From: Albidovulum sp.
Lineage (GTDB): Bacteria > Pseudomonadota > Alphaproteobacteria > Rhodobacterales > Rhodobacteraceae
NCBI GenBank assembly: GCA_020637635.1
Contig: JACKKB010000007.1
Location: 1 to 64,000 of the forward strand
Length of the DNA stretch: 64,000 bases
Direction of reading: 5' to 3'
In this document: in pieces, positions 43,217 through 51,945 of the stretch
Layout of the letters: each line of letters begins with the position of its first letter
Numbering within the stretch: the first letter of the stretch is position 1
The notes under the pieces: model-generated
The model's input: the letters and a program-made list of their open reading frames with translations, nothing else
What the model was told of the DNA's origin: nothing
The model's database searches: none
Program-made: the position numbers and the translations under genes

Positions 43217-46081
43217 ATGGCTTCATATCAGGCGCGGCAGCGCGACCCGCTACTCGACCAGAACCTCCAGGCGGCCATCGAGCGGCGCGGCAAGGAGCTT
43301 CTGGGAGTGGCGCTCATCGTTCTGGCGGGTCTGACGGGCCTCATGCTGGCGAGCTACTCGCCTGACGATCCAAGCTGGCTGACGGCCAGCGACGCGCCCG
43401 TGCACAATTACCTCGGCCATTTCGGCGCCTCGATCGCCTCGCCGCTTTTCGTCATCGCCGGGCTGGCGTCCTGGGGCATCGCCGTCCTCCTCGCCGCCTG
43501 GGGTGCGCGGTTCGTCACCCATGTCGGCGAAGAGCGGGCGCTTGGCCGTGTCATCTTCGCTCCGATCGCCATCGCGGTCGCCGCCGTCTATGCCTCGACC
43601 CATGTGGCGAGCGCTGCCTGGGACCACAGCTTCGGTCTCGGCGGGTTGTTCGGCGACACGGTGCTGGGCGCGGCGCTCGGCATCGTTCCCGTCGGCGCGA
43701 GTTTGGGGCTGAAGCTCATTTCGCTGATCATGGCGCTCACCGCATGTTCGGCCGCGCTCTTCGTGCTCGGGTTCGACCGCAACGAACTGAAATCCGTGGC
43801 CCGCTTTCTGATCGTCGGGACGATCTTTGCCTATGACGCGCTGATGCGCCTTCTCGACCGCGGCGCCCGTGCCTCGCTCGATGGGGCGCAGGCGCTGCGC
43901 GACCGCCGTCGCGAGCGCGCCGAAGCGACGACCGCCCCGCGCGGCGCCGAGCATCGCGCCGAACCGCCCGTCGAGATGCCGCCCGAGCCGAGACGGCGCG
44001 CGAGCATCCTGCGGGCCGATCAGCGGCACGACGACGATCTGCTTGAACAGGCGCATCCGCGCGAGAAGCGTGGCATCCTCGCACGCTTCGGAGAAATGGC
44101 GCGTCGCGGCGCGCTCGGTGCCGATGCGGCGAACGCGATCGAGTCCGAACTGGTGGAGCGGATGCCGCGCGACGGCTGGGACGACGCCACGCCGAGCGAG
44201 GAGCGCATCCGCGCTCGCATCGCCGATGCCGTGCGCGCCCGCGGCGTCTCCGGCCCCGCCGCCCGCGTCGAGCCGCCGCTGACCGCGGCCCAGGGCGGGG
44301 TCGGCACAGCCCTGCGCGCCGCCACCGAGACCACTGCAGCACTGGCACGAACCGCTCCGAGCGAGGGGCCGGAGCTCGGCCTGACGGCAGAGCCGCTCTT
44401 CGAGACCGACGACGATCTCGACCGCAACGCCTTCCTCGGCCTCGATCAGGACGATGCCCAGCTCGCACAATCCGCGCGCGGTCTCGTGCAGCACGCACCC
44501 CGCAAGTCTCCGCAACCCTCCAGGCGCGCCAGGGCCGAGGCCGAGCCGCTCCTGCAGTTCGACGAGCCGAGCGCGGCCTACGAGATGCCACCCTTGTCCT
44601 TGCTGGCAAGCCCGAGTTCCATCCAGCGCCAGCCACTGTCCGACGAGGCGCTGGCCGAAAACGCCCGCATGCTCGAATCCGTGCTCGACGACTATGGCGT
44701 CAAGGGCGAGATCGTCTCGGTCCGCCCGGGCCCGGTGGTGACGATGTACGAGCTTGAGCCGGCGCCGGGCCTCAAGGCCTCGCGCGTCATCGGCCTTTCG
44801 GACGACATCGCCCGCTCGATGTCGGCTCTTTCGGCCCGTGTCTCGACCGTTCCGGGGCGCACCGTGATCGGCATCGAACTGCCGAACGCCTTCCGCGAGA
44901 AGGTGGTGCTGCGCGAGATCCTGTCGGCCCGCGAATATGGTGATTCGAACCTGCGCCTGCCCCTCGCCCTCGGCAAGGACATCGCCGGCGAACCGATCAT
45001 CGCCAACCTCGCCAAGATGCCCCACCTCCTGATCGCCGGCACGACCGGTTCGGGCAAGTCGGTGGCCATCAACACGATGATCCTGTCGCTTCTCTACAAG
45101 CTCACGCCCGAGGAATGCCGGCTCATCATGATCGACCCGAAGATGCTGGAGCTTTCCGTCTATGACGGCATCCCGCATCTCCTCTCCCCCGTCGTCACCG
45201 ACCCCAAGAAGGCCGTCGTCGCGCTGAAATGGGTGGTGGGCGAGATGGAGGAGCGCTACCGCAAGATGTCCAAGATGAACGTCCGCAACATCGAGGGCTT
45301 CAACGGCCGTGTCCGCGAGGCGCTCGCCAAGGGCGAGATGTTCAAGCGCACCGTCCAGACCGGCTTCGACGAGGAAACTGGCGATCCGGTGTTCGAGACC
45401 GAGGAAATCCAGCCCGTGGCACTTCCCTACATCGTCGTCATCGTCGACGAGATGGCCGACCTGATGATGGTCGCGGGCAAGGAGATCGAGGCCTGCATCC
45501 AGCGTCTCGCCCAGATGGCCCGCGCCTCCGGCATCCACCTCATCATGGCGACACAGCGCCCCTCCGTCGATGTCATCACCGGCACGATCAAGGCCAACTT
45601 CCCGACCCGGATCAGCTTCCAGGTGACGTCGAAGATCGACAGCCGCACCATCCTCGGCGAGATGGGCGCCGAGCAGCTCCTCGGCATGGGCGACATGCTC
45701 TACATGGCCGGCGGTTCCCGCATCACCCGCATCCACGGGCCGTTCGTGTCGGACGAGGAGGTCGAGGAGATCGTGACCCATCTCAAGTCCTTCGGCCCGC
45801 CCGAATACATGTCCGGCGTGGTCGAGGGCCCGGACGAGGACAAGGAGGGCGACATCGACCTCGTCCTCGGCCTTGGTGGCGACGGCGGAGAGGATGCGCT
45901 CTACGACCAGGCCGTGCAGGTTGTCCTGCGCGACCGCAAGGTCTCCACCTCCTACATCCAGCGCAAGCTCGGCATCGGCTACAACAAGGCCGCCCGGCTG
46001 GTGGAGCAGATGGAGGAAGAGGGTCTGGTTTCCGGCGCAAACCATGTAGGCAAGCGGGAGATACTGGTCCCGGAACAGTAG
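43217..46081 (+). CDS. ftsK: DNA translocase FtsK
   Basis: FtsK is the septal DNA pump that clears the chromosome terminus and activates dimer resolution. The 954-aa protein has four membrane segments (about residues 28-47, 72-96, 108-128, 160-185). A 270-residue Arg/Glu/Ala-rich linker follows, then the RecA-like motor with Walker A LIAGTTGSGKSVAINTM near residue 608 and Walker B IVIVDEMADLMM near 740. The motor also has HLIMATQRPSVDVITG. A C-terminal winged-helix gamma domain (STSYIQRKLGIGYNKAARLVEQME, from about 895) would recognise KOPS-type sequences. It is complete; a long antisense frame over it is a codon-bias artefact. Confidence 0.96.
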   Translation: MASYQARQRDPLLDQNLQAAIERRGKELLGVALIVLAGLTGLMLASYSPDDPSWLTASDAPVHNYLGHFGASIASPLFVIAGLASWGIAVLLAAWGARFVTHVGEERALGRVIFAPIAIAVAAVYASTHVASAAWDHSFGLGGLFGDTVLGAALGIVPVGASLGLKLISLIMALTACSAALFVLGFDRNELKSVARFLIVGTIFAYDALMRLLDRGARASLDGAQALRDRRRERAEATTAPRGAEHRAEPPVEMPPEPRRRASILRADQRHDDDLLEQAHPREKRGILARFGEMARRGALGADAANAIESELVERMPRDGWDDATPSEERIRARIADAVRARGVSGPAARVEPPLTAAQGGVGTALRAATETTAALARTAPSEGPELGLTAEPLFETDDDLDRNAFLGLDQDDAQLAQSARGLVQHAPRKSPQPSRRARAEAEPLLQFDEPSAAYEMPPLSLLASPSSIQRQPLSDEALAENARMLESVLDDYGVKGEIVSVRPGPVVTMYELEPAPGLKASRVIGLSDDIARSMSALSARVSTVPGRTVIGIELPNAFREKVVLREILSAREYGDSNLRLPLALGKDIAGEPIIANLAKMPHLLIAGTTGSGKSVAINTMILSLLYKLTPEECRLIMIDPKMLELSVYDGIPHLLSPVVTDPKKAVVALKWVVGEMEERYRKMSKMNVRNIEGFNGRVREALAKGEMFKRTVQTGFDEETGDPVFETEEIQPVALPYIVVIVDEMADLMMVAGKEIEACIQRLAQMARASGIHLIMATQRPSVDVITGTIKANFPTRISFQVTSKIDSRTILGEMGAEQLLGMGDMLYMAGGSRITRIHGPFVSDEEVEEIVTHLKSFGPPEYMSGVVEGPDEDKEGDIDLVLGLGGDGGEDALYDQAVQVVLRDRKVSTSYIQRKLGIGYNKAARLVEQMEEEGLVSGANHVGKREILVPEQ

Positions 46082-46138
46082 GGGCACGCCGTCTCCGTCT
46101 CACCCGCATCACCGCAGCTGGCAATGCCGGCGGTGGCC

Positions 46139-47425
46139 CTATCGGCGGTCGCCGCGTGGTTTGGCCGAAGGGCGGAAAACCGGGCGGAGCAGCAGCAACT
46201 GGACATCGGCAACGTTGGTTCCCGTCGCGCCCGTTATGAGCAGATCGCCCGAAAGTTCCAGTGCCGCGTGGCTGTCGTTGTTGGCCAGAAGCGCATCCGG
46301 GTCGCCGCCGGAGTGCCGTATCCTGGCGATCGTGCCGCCATCGACGATTCCGCCGGCGGCATCGGTCGGGCCGTCGCGACCATCCGTCCCGCCGGACAGA
46401 AACACCCATTCGCGCTGCAGCTCCGGCATGGCGAGCGCGACACGCAGCGCCAGCTCCTGATTGCGCCCGCCAACGCCGTTGCCGCGCAAGGTGACGGTGG
46501 TTTCGCCGCCGAAGACAAGGCACAGGTTCCGGTCAGCCGCAGCGTTGCGGGCTGCGTTCACGATTTCCTTAGCGGCCTGAGCGACGTCGCCGGTCAGGCG
46601 GTCGTTCACGATTTGCGCCTCCGGCCCGGCCGCGACGGCGACGGCATTGAGACTCTTGCGGTTCGATCCGACGAGCAGATTGCGCGCTTCGGGCACCTGC
46701 GCCGAGGGTGCATCGCGTTCAAGGATGGCGCGTGCGGCCGAGGGAATGCTTTCCCAAAGTCCTTTGGAACGCAGAAGCGCCCGCGCTTGGGCGCGCGTAC
46801 CGATCGGCGCGACGGTCGGACCGGAGGCGATGACCCGCAGATCGTCGCCGATCACGTCGGAAAGGATATAGGCAGTCAGCGGCGCAGCCGTGGCGCGCAG
46901 GAATCCCCCGCCCTTGAGCCGGGAAACCTGCTGGCGAATCAGGTTGATCTCGGTGATCTCGAAGCCGTTGGCGAGCAGGATACGGTTGAGTTCCGCCTTT
47001 TCATCGAGACTGAGGCCGGCAATCGGTGCCGGAAGAAGCGCCGAACCACCACCGGATATGAGCGCGATGACCCGATCGGCCGGCGTTGCCGCGCGCAGCA
47101 TCCCTTCAACCCGATCCGCGGCGGCAAGGCCGTTTTCGTCCGGCACCGGATGGCCGGAGGCGAGCACCGTCGCCCCGGGCAGATCGCGCGCGTTTTCGTA
47201 GTTGGTCACGACGATCACCTCTGCCGGGGCGCCATCGAGCTGGTCCAGCAGACAGGCCGCCATCGGGATGGCGGCCTTGCCGACCGCGACGACGCGATAG
47301 ACACCACCCGGATCGGGGCGTGGCAAGGGCGACGCGACCAGCGCGCTTGTCAGGGCATGCGCCGGATCGGCGGCCGCGCAGGCCGCCGCGAAGAGATCCC
47401 GTGCCGTGTCGCGCAGTCCGGACAA
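46139..47425 (-). CDS. gck: Glycerate 2-kinase (GckA/TtuD family)
   Basis: The 428-aa enzyme phosphorylates D-glycerate to 2-phosphoglycerate, the serine-cycle step between hydroxypyruvate reductase and enolase. Family marks are VVAVGKAAIPMA, ASGHPVPDENGLAAA, ALISGGGSALLPAP, INLIRQQVSRLKGGGFLRA, LSDVIGDDLRVIASGPTV, VFGGETTVTLRGNGVGGRNQELAL and FLSGGTDGRDGPTDAAGG. No ATG lies near the N-terminus; I choose TTG at 47425, 4 nt after the mcl stop. Frames to 47491 would overlap mcl by 62 bp. Placement behind mcl ties it to C1 assimilation. Confidence 0.9.
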   Translation of the reverse strand: MSGLRDTARDLFAAACAAADPAHALTSALVASPLPRPDPGGVYRVVAVGKAAIPMAACLLDQLDGAPAEVIVVTNYENARDLPGATVLASGHPVPDENGLAAADRVEGMLRAATPADRVIALISGGGSALLPAPIAGLSLDEKAELNRILLANGFEITEINLIRQQVSRLKGGGFLRATAAPLTAYILSDVIGDDLRVIASGPTVAPIGTRAQARALLRSKGLWESIPSAARAILERDAPSAQVPEARNLLVGSNRKSLNAVAVAAGPEAQIVNDRLTGDVAQAAKEIVNAARNAAADRNLCLVFGGETTVTLRGNGVGGRNQELALRVALAMPELQREWVFLSGGTDGRDGPTDAAGGIVDGGTIARIRHSGGDPDALLANNDSHAALELSGDLLITGATGTNVADVQLLLLRPVFRPSAKPRGDRR

Positions 47426-47429
47426 TCGC

Positions 47430-48407
47430 TCAGGCCCCCGAGATCTGCCTTGCCTTCTCGACCAGCACCTCCGCCTGCCGGATGGAGGCATAGTCGATCA
47501 GCCTGCCATCGAGCGAAACCGCGCCCTTGCCCTCGGCCGCGGCCTGTTCCATCGCGTCGAGGATGCGCTTGGCCTTTGTCACCTCGGCCTCCGAGGGGCT
47601 CATCACCTCGTTGGCGAACGCGATCTGGCTGGGGTGGATGGCCCATTTGCCTTCGCAACCGAGGACGGCGGCGCGGCGCGCGGCGGCCTTGTAGCCGTCG
47701 GGATCGGAGAAATCGCCGAAGGGGCCGTCCACCGGGCGAAGTCCATTGGCGCGCGCCGCAACCACCATCCGGGCAAGCGCGTAGTGCCACATGTCGCCCC
47801 AATGGACTGCGCGGCTGCCGTCTTCGAGCTTGTCGGTCAGAACCGAGTAGTCGGGATTGACGCCGCCAATGATCGTCGTTCGCGCCCTTGTCGAGGCGGC
47901 ATAGTCGGCGACGCCGAAATGGAGCGACTCGTTGCGCCTTGAGGCGCCCGCGATCTCGGACACGTTCTGCATGCCTAGCGCGGTCTCGATGATATGCTCG
48001 AAACCGATCCGCTTCTTCAGACCCTTGGCGTCCTCGATCTGCGTCACAAGCATGTCCACCGCATAAACGTCGGCTGCGGTGCCGACCTTCGGGATCATGA
48101 TGAGATCGAGCCGCGCGCCGGCCTGTTCGACCACGTCCACGACATCGCGATACATGTAGTGGGTGTCGAGCCCGTTGATTCGGACCGACATGGTCTTCTT
48201 GCCCCAGTCGATCTCGTTCAGCGCCTTGATGATGTTCTTGCGCGCCTGCGCCTTGTCGTCCGGCGCGACCGCATCCTCGAGGTCGAGGAAGATCACGTCG
48301 GCCTCGGAAGCGGCAGCCTTTTCAAACATTTGCGGGGCACTGCCCGGGACTGCCAATTCGCTCCGGTTAAGTCGGGCTGGGGCCTGTTGAATGACGTGGA
48401 AGGACAT
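47430..48407 (-). CDS. mcl: L-malyl-CoA/beta-methylmalyl-CoA lyase
   Basis: The 325-aa CitE-like lyase splits malyl-CoA into acetyl-CoA and glyoxylate, closing the serine cycle; it also acts in the ethylmalonyl-CoA pathway. Motifs are RSELAVPGSAPQMFEKAAASEADVIFLDLEDAV (CoA and Mg residues), the DLIMIPKVG stretch, IETALGMQNVSEIAGASRRNESLHFGVADYAAS and CEGKWAIHPSQIAFANEVM. The start at 48407 gives the conserved MSFHVIQQAPARLNRSE N-terminus; a frame to 48446 lacks it. It is the first gene of an mcl-gck unit and lies downstream of the LuxR gene on the same strand. Confidence 0.95.
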   Translation of the reverse strand: MSFHVIQQAPARLNRSELAVPGSAPQMFEKAAASEADVIFLDLEDAVAPDDKAQARKNIIKALNEIDWGKKTMSVRINGLDTHYMYRDVVDVVEQAGARLDLIMIPKVGTAADVYAVDMLVTQIEDAKGLKKRIGFEHIIETALGMQNVSEIAGASRRNESLHFGVADYAASTRARTTIIGGVNPDYSVLTDKLEDGSRAVHWGDMWHYALARMVVAARANGLRPVDGPFGDFSDPDGYKAAARRAAVLGCEGKWAIHPSQIAFANEVMSPSEAEVTKAKRILDAMEQAAAEGKGAVSLDGRLIDYASIRQAEVLVEKARQISGA

Positions 48408-48476
48408 CTGGGCGCTCCTCGCGTTCTGGGAAAGTGGACTCGGCACTAGCCATCCGTCAAAGCGACCTTTCCAGTC

Positions 48477-48493
48477 AAGAATAAAATATTCTT
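48477..48493 (-). promoter_or_regulatory. AAGAATA-AAA-TATTCTT palindrome upstream of mcl
   Basis: A perfect 7-bp inverted repeat with a 3-bp centre lies 70 bp upstream of the mcl start and 16 bp downstream of the LuxR-gene stop, in a 102-bp gap. It is followed on the minus strand by GC-rich sequence, not a T tract, so an operator or promoter element is favoured over a terminator, though A-rich hairpins cannot be excluded. Related AAGAATA/TATTCTT sequence occurs upstream of sga (49245-49273) and mgsA (62231-62237). Confidence 0.45.
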
Positions 48494-48509
48494 CGCATTG
48501 CGTTCTGAA

Positions 48510-49157
48510 TCAGAAGTCTCCCTTCGCCGCGCGGTTGGCATAGTAGAAGGCGATCGCCTGCGCGCGGTTCTTGACCGACAGCTTGTCGAACAGGTTCGAC
48601 AGGTGGAATTTCACGGTGTTCGGGCTGATGCCGAACTCCTGTGCCAGATCGCGGTTGGTGGAGCCTTTCGACAGCGCTTCGAGGAGTGATCTCTCGCGGC
48701 GCGAAAGCTGCTCGATCGGGTCCTGCTGGAGTTTGCGGACGTCGAGGAAGGGAAAGACCATCTGTCCGTTGGCGACGGCGAGGCACGTCTCCAGCAGCCG
48801 TTCGACCGAGCCCGATCGCGCGGCGAAACCCGCCGCACCCGCCGACATCGCCTTGCGCGATGTCTCTGAAGATTCGTCCCCATAGACTACCAGGCGCGGT
48901 GCGCTTTCCTGTTCGCGCAGAACTTCGATCAGCTTGGCGCCGCCCAGAGCCGGGAGGTTCCAGTCGATCACACCGACCTGAACCGGCATCCGCATGACCG
49001 TCCCCAGAAAGCCCTCGGCGGTGGAAGAGGTCGCGATCAGGGAGAATCGGGGGTCGCGTTCGAATATCTCCGACATGGCCGTCAGCATCAGCGGATTGTT
49101 GTCCGCTAACATGACCGTTACCCAGTTTTCGACGCTGTGTCTGTGCTCATTCTTCAT
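48510..49157 (-). CDS. LuxR/NarL-type regulator with degenerate receiver domain
   Basis: The 215-aa protein has an N-terminal receiver-like domain (about 13-130) and a C-terminal LuxR helix-turn-helix (LSRRERSLLEALSKGSTNRDLAQEFGISPNTVKFHLSNLFDKLSV). The phosphoacceptor-position Asp65 is kept (GVIDWNLP), but the acidic pair reads ADNN (Asp19, Asn20), the beta-4 Thr/Ser is replaced near Gly93, and the conserved Lys is Arg114. Phosphorylation control is therefore doubtful. The ATG at 49157 has GGGAGG 5 nt upstream. It lies between mcl-gck and the divergent sga operon, so it is a candidate serine-cycle regulator. Confidence 0.83.
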   Translation of the reverse strand: MKNEHRHSVENWVTVMLADNNPLMLTAMSEIFERDPRFSLIATSSTAEGFLGTVMRMPVQVGVIDWNLPALGGAKLIEVLREQESAPRLVVYGDESSETSRKAMSAGAAGFAARSGSVERLLETCLAVANGQMVFPFLDVRKLQQDPIEQLSRRERSLLEALSKGSTNRDLAQEFGISPNTVKFHLSNLFDKLSVKNRAQAIAFYYANRAAKGDF

Positions 49158-49479
49158 CAAAGCCTCCCAAAACCTACCCAATCTGGTAGGGGGTTTCGTC
49201 GTATACCATTATAAACCAACCTGTTTGGGTAGTTTCTTCCCCGTAAGAATAGATACCCGAAAGCAGGATATTCGAACGTTGCGCGAATTGTCGACTCGAT
49301 ATTCACTAGCCTTAGGAAAGTTAACCCAGAGGAAAACCGCCCGGCAATCTGGCTGATCCCCGGATCTGCCGCCGGATCGGCCCCGAACGTTCCCTTTCCT
49401 CCTTTGAGAGCTTCAGCGGCATCTTGCGGCGGGATCTCTTGAGGGTCAGCCAAACCAGAGCGCAAGGCAGGGGTGACAG
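49158..49479. promoter_or_regulatory. Divergent control region between the LuxR regulator and the sga operon
   Basis: The 322-bp gap has no gene. Its first half is unusually A/T rich. CTACCCAATCTGG (49174-49186) and CCTGTTTGGGTAG (49220-49232) form a long inverted repeat around TATACCATTATAAA. CCTACC/GGTAGG (49173-49178, 49185-49190) is a smaller nested hairpin. AAGAATA (49245-49251) and GATATTC (49267-49273) follow. Promoters for both directions must be here, but I could not assign boxes. The sga ribosome site is AGGGGTGA just upstream of 49480. Confidence 0.6.
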
Positions 49480-50727
49480 ATGAGCGACGTTGAGATTTTC
49501 CCGCAGCTTCAGATTCCCGAAACTTTGGCCGCAGGCCCCGGTCCGGGCAACACCGATCCGCGCGTTCTCGCCTGCTTCTCGAACGCGGGTCTCGCCGATC
49601 ACATGCAGACCGACGTCCTTCGCGGCATGATCGAGTGCAAGCAGATGCTGCGTTTGCTCTGGGGTACGCGCAACACCTACACGTTCGGCGTTGGGGGCAC
49701 CGGCTTCAGCGGCCTCGATTGCCTCTTCAGCGCCATCCTGCCCGGCGATGAGGTCGTCGCCTTCACCAACGGCACCTTCAGCGGGATCGACGGTCTGACG
49801 ATCCGCATGAAGGCGTCGGGCCGGGAAGACCTCAAGGCCAATCCGATGGATCCGAAGCCGGCCAACGTGACGATGATCACGGTGCCGCATGGCCAATCCG
49901 TGAACGCCGAGTTGATCGATTCCGTCCTGGCCGAAAAAAAGCCGAAATGGGCGTTCATGGCGCATTGGGAAACCGGATCGGGTCGGATCAACGATCTGCG
50001 CGGGTTCTCGGATGCGTGCGAACGGAATGGCGTCATGGGCCTCGTGGACGCGGTATCGTCGCTTGGCATCGAGGATTTCGCGATCGACGATTTCCCCGGC
50101 GTGGTCGGCTGGGCCTCCTGCCCGCAAAAGGGTGTGCTCTGCCTGCCCTTGACCTATGCGCCGGTCAGCTTCAGCGACCGTTACATCGACGCGATCAAGG
50201 CGAGCGGGTGCCACACCTACGTGCATCACCCGATTCTCGAGGCGCGGCATTGGGGCATCGTCGATGGCAAGGATGTCGCGGCAGGCAGCTATCACAGGAC
50301 CCATTCGGGATACGCCGTCGCGGCCTTTCACGAGGCGCTGCGCATTACCCTCCAGCATGGCCGCACCCAGAAGGCACGTGACTATGCGCATCATGAACGC
50401 GCATTGCGCGAGGCGGTTGTCACGCTCGGGTGCGAGGTCACGTCGAACATGACCAGCCTCGTCGTCCTCGACCTGCCGCCGGCGCTCGCGGGGCGCGAAA
50501 AGGAGCTGGTGCAGGGTTGCCGGGCCAGGGGGTTCGGCATCTGGCCGACGCTGTCGGAACCGGTGCAAATCCGCATCGGCATCCTGAACCAGCTTTCCGA
50601 GCAAGCGATCACGGAGATCGTCGTTCGCTTTGCAAATGCCATGAACGAGATGGGGGCAGGGGCGGATGTCGCGCGGGCGACCGAAGGGCTGCGCCGTTAC
50701 TACACGCAGAAGATGGCCGCCGAGTAA
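49480..50727 (+). CDS. sga: Serine-glyoxylate aminotransferase
   Basis: This class V PLP aminotransferase transfers the serine amino group to glyoxylate, giving hydroxypyruvate and glycine, the entry of the serine cycle. The 415-aa product has AAGPGPGNTDPRVLACF, LWGTRNTYTFGVGGTGFSGLDCLFSAILPGD, MAHWETGSG, LVDAVSSLG and the cofactor lysine in ASCPQKGVLCLP near residue 214. It is first of a six-gene operon and 21 bp upstream of mtkA. Confidence 0.95.
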   Translation: MSDVEIFPQLQIPETLAAGPGPGNTDPRVLACFSNAGLADHMQTDVLRGMIECKQMLRLLWGTRNTYTFGVGGTGFSGLDCLFSAILPGDEVVAFTNGTFSGIDGLTIRMKASGREDLKANPMDPKPANVTMITVPHGQSVNAELIDSVLAEKKPKWAFMAHWETGSGRINDLRGFSDACERNGVMGLVDAVSSLGIEDFAIDDFPGVVGWASCPQKGVLCLPLTYAPVSFSDRYIDAIKASGCHTYVHHPILEARHWGIVDGKDVAAGSYHRTHSGYAVAAFHEALRITLQHGRTQKARDYAHHERALREAVVTLGCEVTSNMTSLVVLDLPPALAGREKELVQGCRARGFGIWPTLSEPVQIRIGILNQLSEQAITEIVVRFANAMNEMGAGADVARATEGLRRYYTQKMAAE

Positions 50728-50748
50728 CTCGGTCACAGGGAGGCATAT

Positions 50749-51945
50749 ATGGACATTCACGAATATCAGGCCAAGGAGATCCTCGCCAAGTTCGGGGTGA
50801 CCGTGCCCCAGGGCGGTTTGGCCTACAGCCCCGAACAGGCAGCCTATCGGGCCCGCGAGCTGGGCGGCAACCGCTGGATCGTCAAGGCGCAGGTCCATGC
50901 GGGCGGGCGCGGCAAGGCGGGTGGCGTGATGCTCTGCAATTCGGAGCATGAGATCCAGGACGCCACGAACGAGATGTTCGGTCGCAAGCTTGTCACCCAC
51001 CAGACCGGACCGGAGGGCAAGGGCATCTACCGCGTCTATGTCGAGAGTGCCGTGGATTTTGAGCGTGAGATCTACCTCGGCTTCGTCCTCGACCGGAGCT
51101 CGCAGCGGGTGATGATCGTGGCGTCGTCGGAAGGCGGCATGGAAATCGAGGAAATCTCGGCAGAAAAGCCAGACTCGATCGTCCGTTCCACGGTAGAACC
51201 CGCAGTCGGGCTTCAGGAATTCCAGGCGCGCGAGATCGCCTTCGCGCTCGGCATTCCCACCGCGCTGACCCAGCAGATGGTGCGCACGCTGCAAGGCTGC
51301 TACCGCGCCTTCCGCGAGCTGGATGCGACCATGGTCGAGATCAATCCCCTGGTCATCACCTCGGACAGCCGCATCCTCGCACTCGACGCGAAGATGACAT
51401 TCGACAGCAATGCTCTTTTCCGGCATCCGCATGTCGCAGAGCTTCGCGACAAGAGCCAGGAGGATCCGCGCGAGGCACGCGCCGCAGACCGCGGGCTGGC
51501 CTATATCGGGCTGACCGGCAACATCGGCTGCATCGTCAACGGCGCCGGACTTGCCATGGCGACGATGGATACGATCAAACTCGCGGGCGGCGAGCCCGCC
51601 AACTTCCTCGACATCGGCGGCGGCGCCACGCCCGAACGGGTCGCCAAGGCGTTCCGGCTGGTGATGTCGGACGAGAATGTGGAGGCCATCCTCGTCAACA
51701 TCTTCGCCGGGATCAACCGCTGCGACTGGGTCGCAGAAGGCGTGGTGCAGGCGCTGACCGCGAACCCGGTGGATGTGCCGGTGATCGTCCGGCTTGCTGG
51801 AACCAATGTCGAAGAGGGTCAGAAGATCCTCGCCAAATCGGGCCTGCCGATCATCCGTGCCGGGTCGCTGATGGAAGCGGCGGAGCGGGCGGTGACAGCC
51901 TGGAAGAACGACCAGAAACAGAACACCAAGATGAGGGCGATCTGA
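50749..51945 (+). CDS. mtkA: Malate-CoA ligase (malate thiokinase) beta subunit
   Basis: MtkAB converts malate, CoA and ATP to malyl-CoA. The 398-aa beta subunit has an ATP-grasp N-terminal domain (MDIHEYQAKEILAKFGV, VKAQVHAGGRGKAGG, MVEINPLVI) and a C-terminal CoA-ligase domain (GLTGNIGCIVNGAGLAMATMD, NFLDIGGGATPERV, NIFAGINRCDWVAEG). Succinyl-CoA synthetase SucC is similar. The malate assignment rests on its setting between sga and hprA/ppc and on mcl nearby. Its last base is shared with the ATG of mtkB. Confidence 0.92.
   Translation: MDIHEYQAKEILAKFGVTVPQGGLAYSPEQAAYRARELGGNRWIVKAQVHAGGRGKAGGVMLCNSEHEIQDATNEMFGRKLVTHQTGPEGKGIYRVYVESAVDFEREIYLGFVLDRSSQRVMIVASSEGGMEIEEISAEKPDSIVRSTVEPAVGLQEFQAREIAFALGIPTALTQQMVRTLQGCYRAFRELDATMVEINPLVITSDSRILALDAKMTFDSNALFRHPHVAELRDKSQEDPREARAADRGLAYIGLTGNIGCIVNGAGLAMATMDTIKLAGGEPANFLDIGGGATPERVAKAFRLVMSDENVEAILVNIFAGINRCDWVAEGVVQALTANPVDVPVIVRLAGTNVEEGQKILAKSGLPIIRAGSLMEAAERAVTAWKNDQKQNTKMRAI

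Noticed and set aside
43250..46087. A 945-codon open frame antisense to ftsK
   Set aside because: It mirrors the codon bias of ftsK, has no family motifs, and its His/Asp-rich translation is typical of antisense reading in high-GC DNA.
49321..51432. A 703-codon minus-strand frame over sga and mtkA
   Set aside because: Both plus-strand genes are clearly real and cover it; the frame is a compositional shadow.
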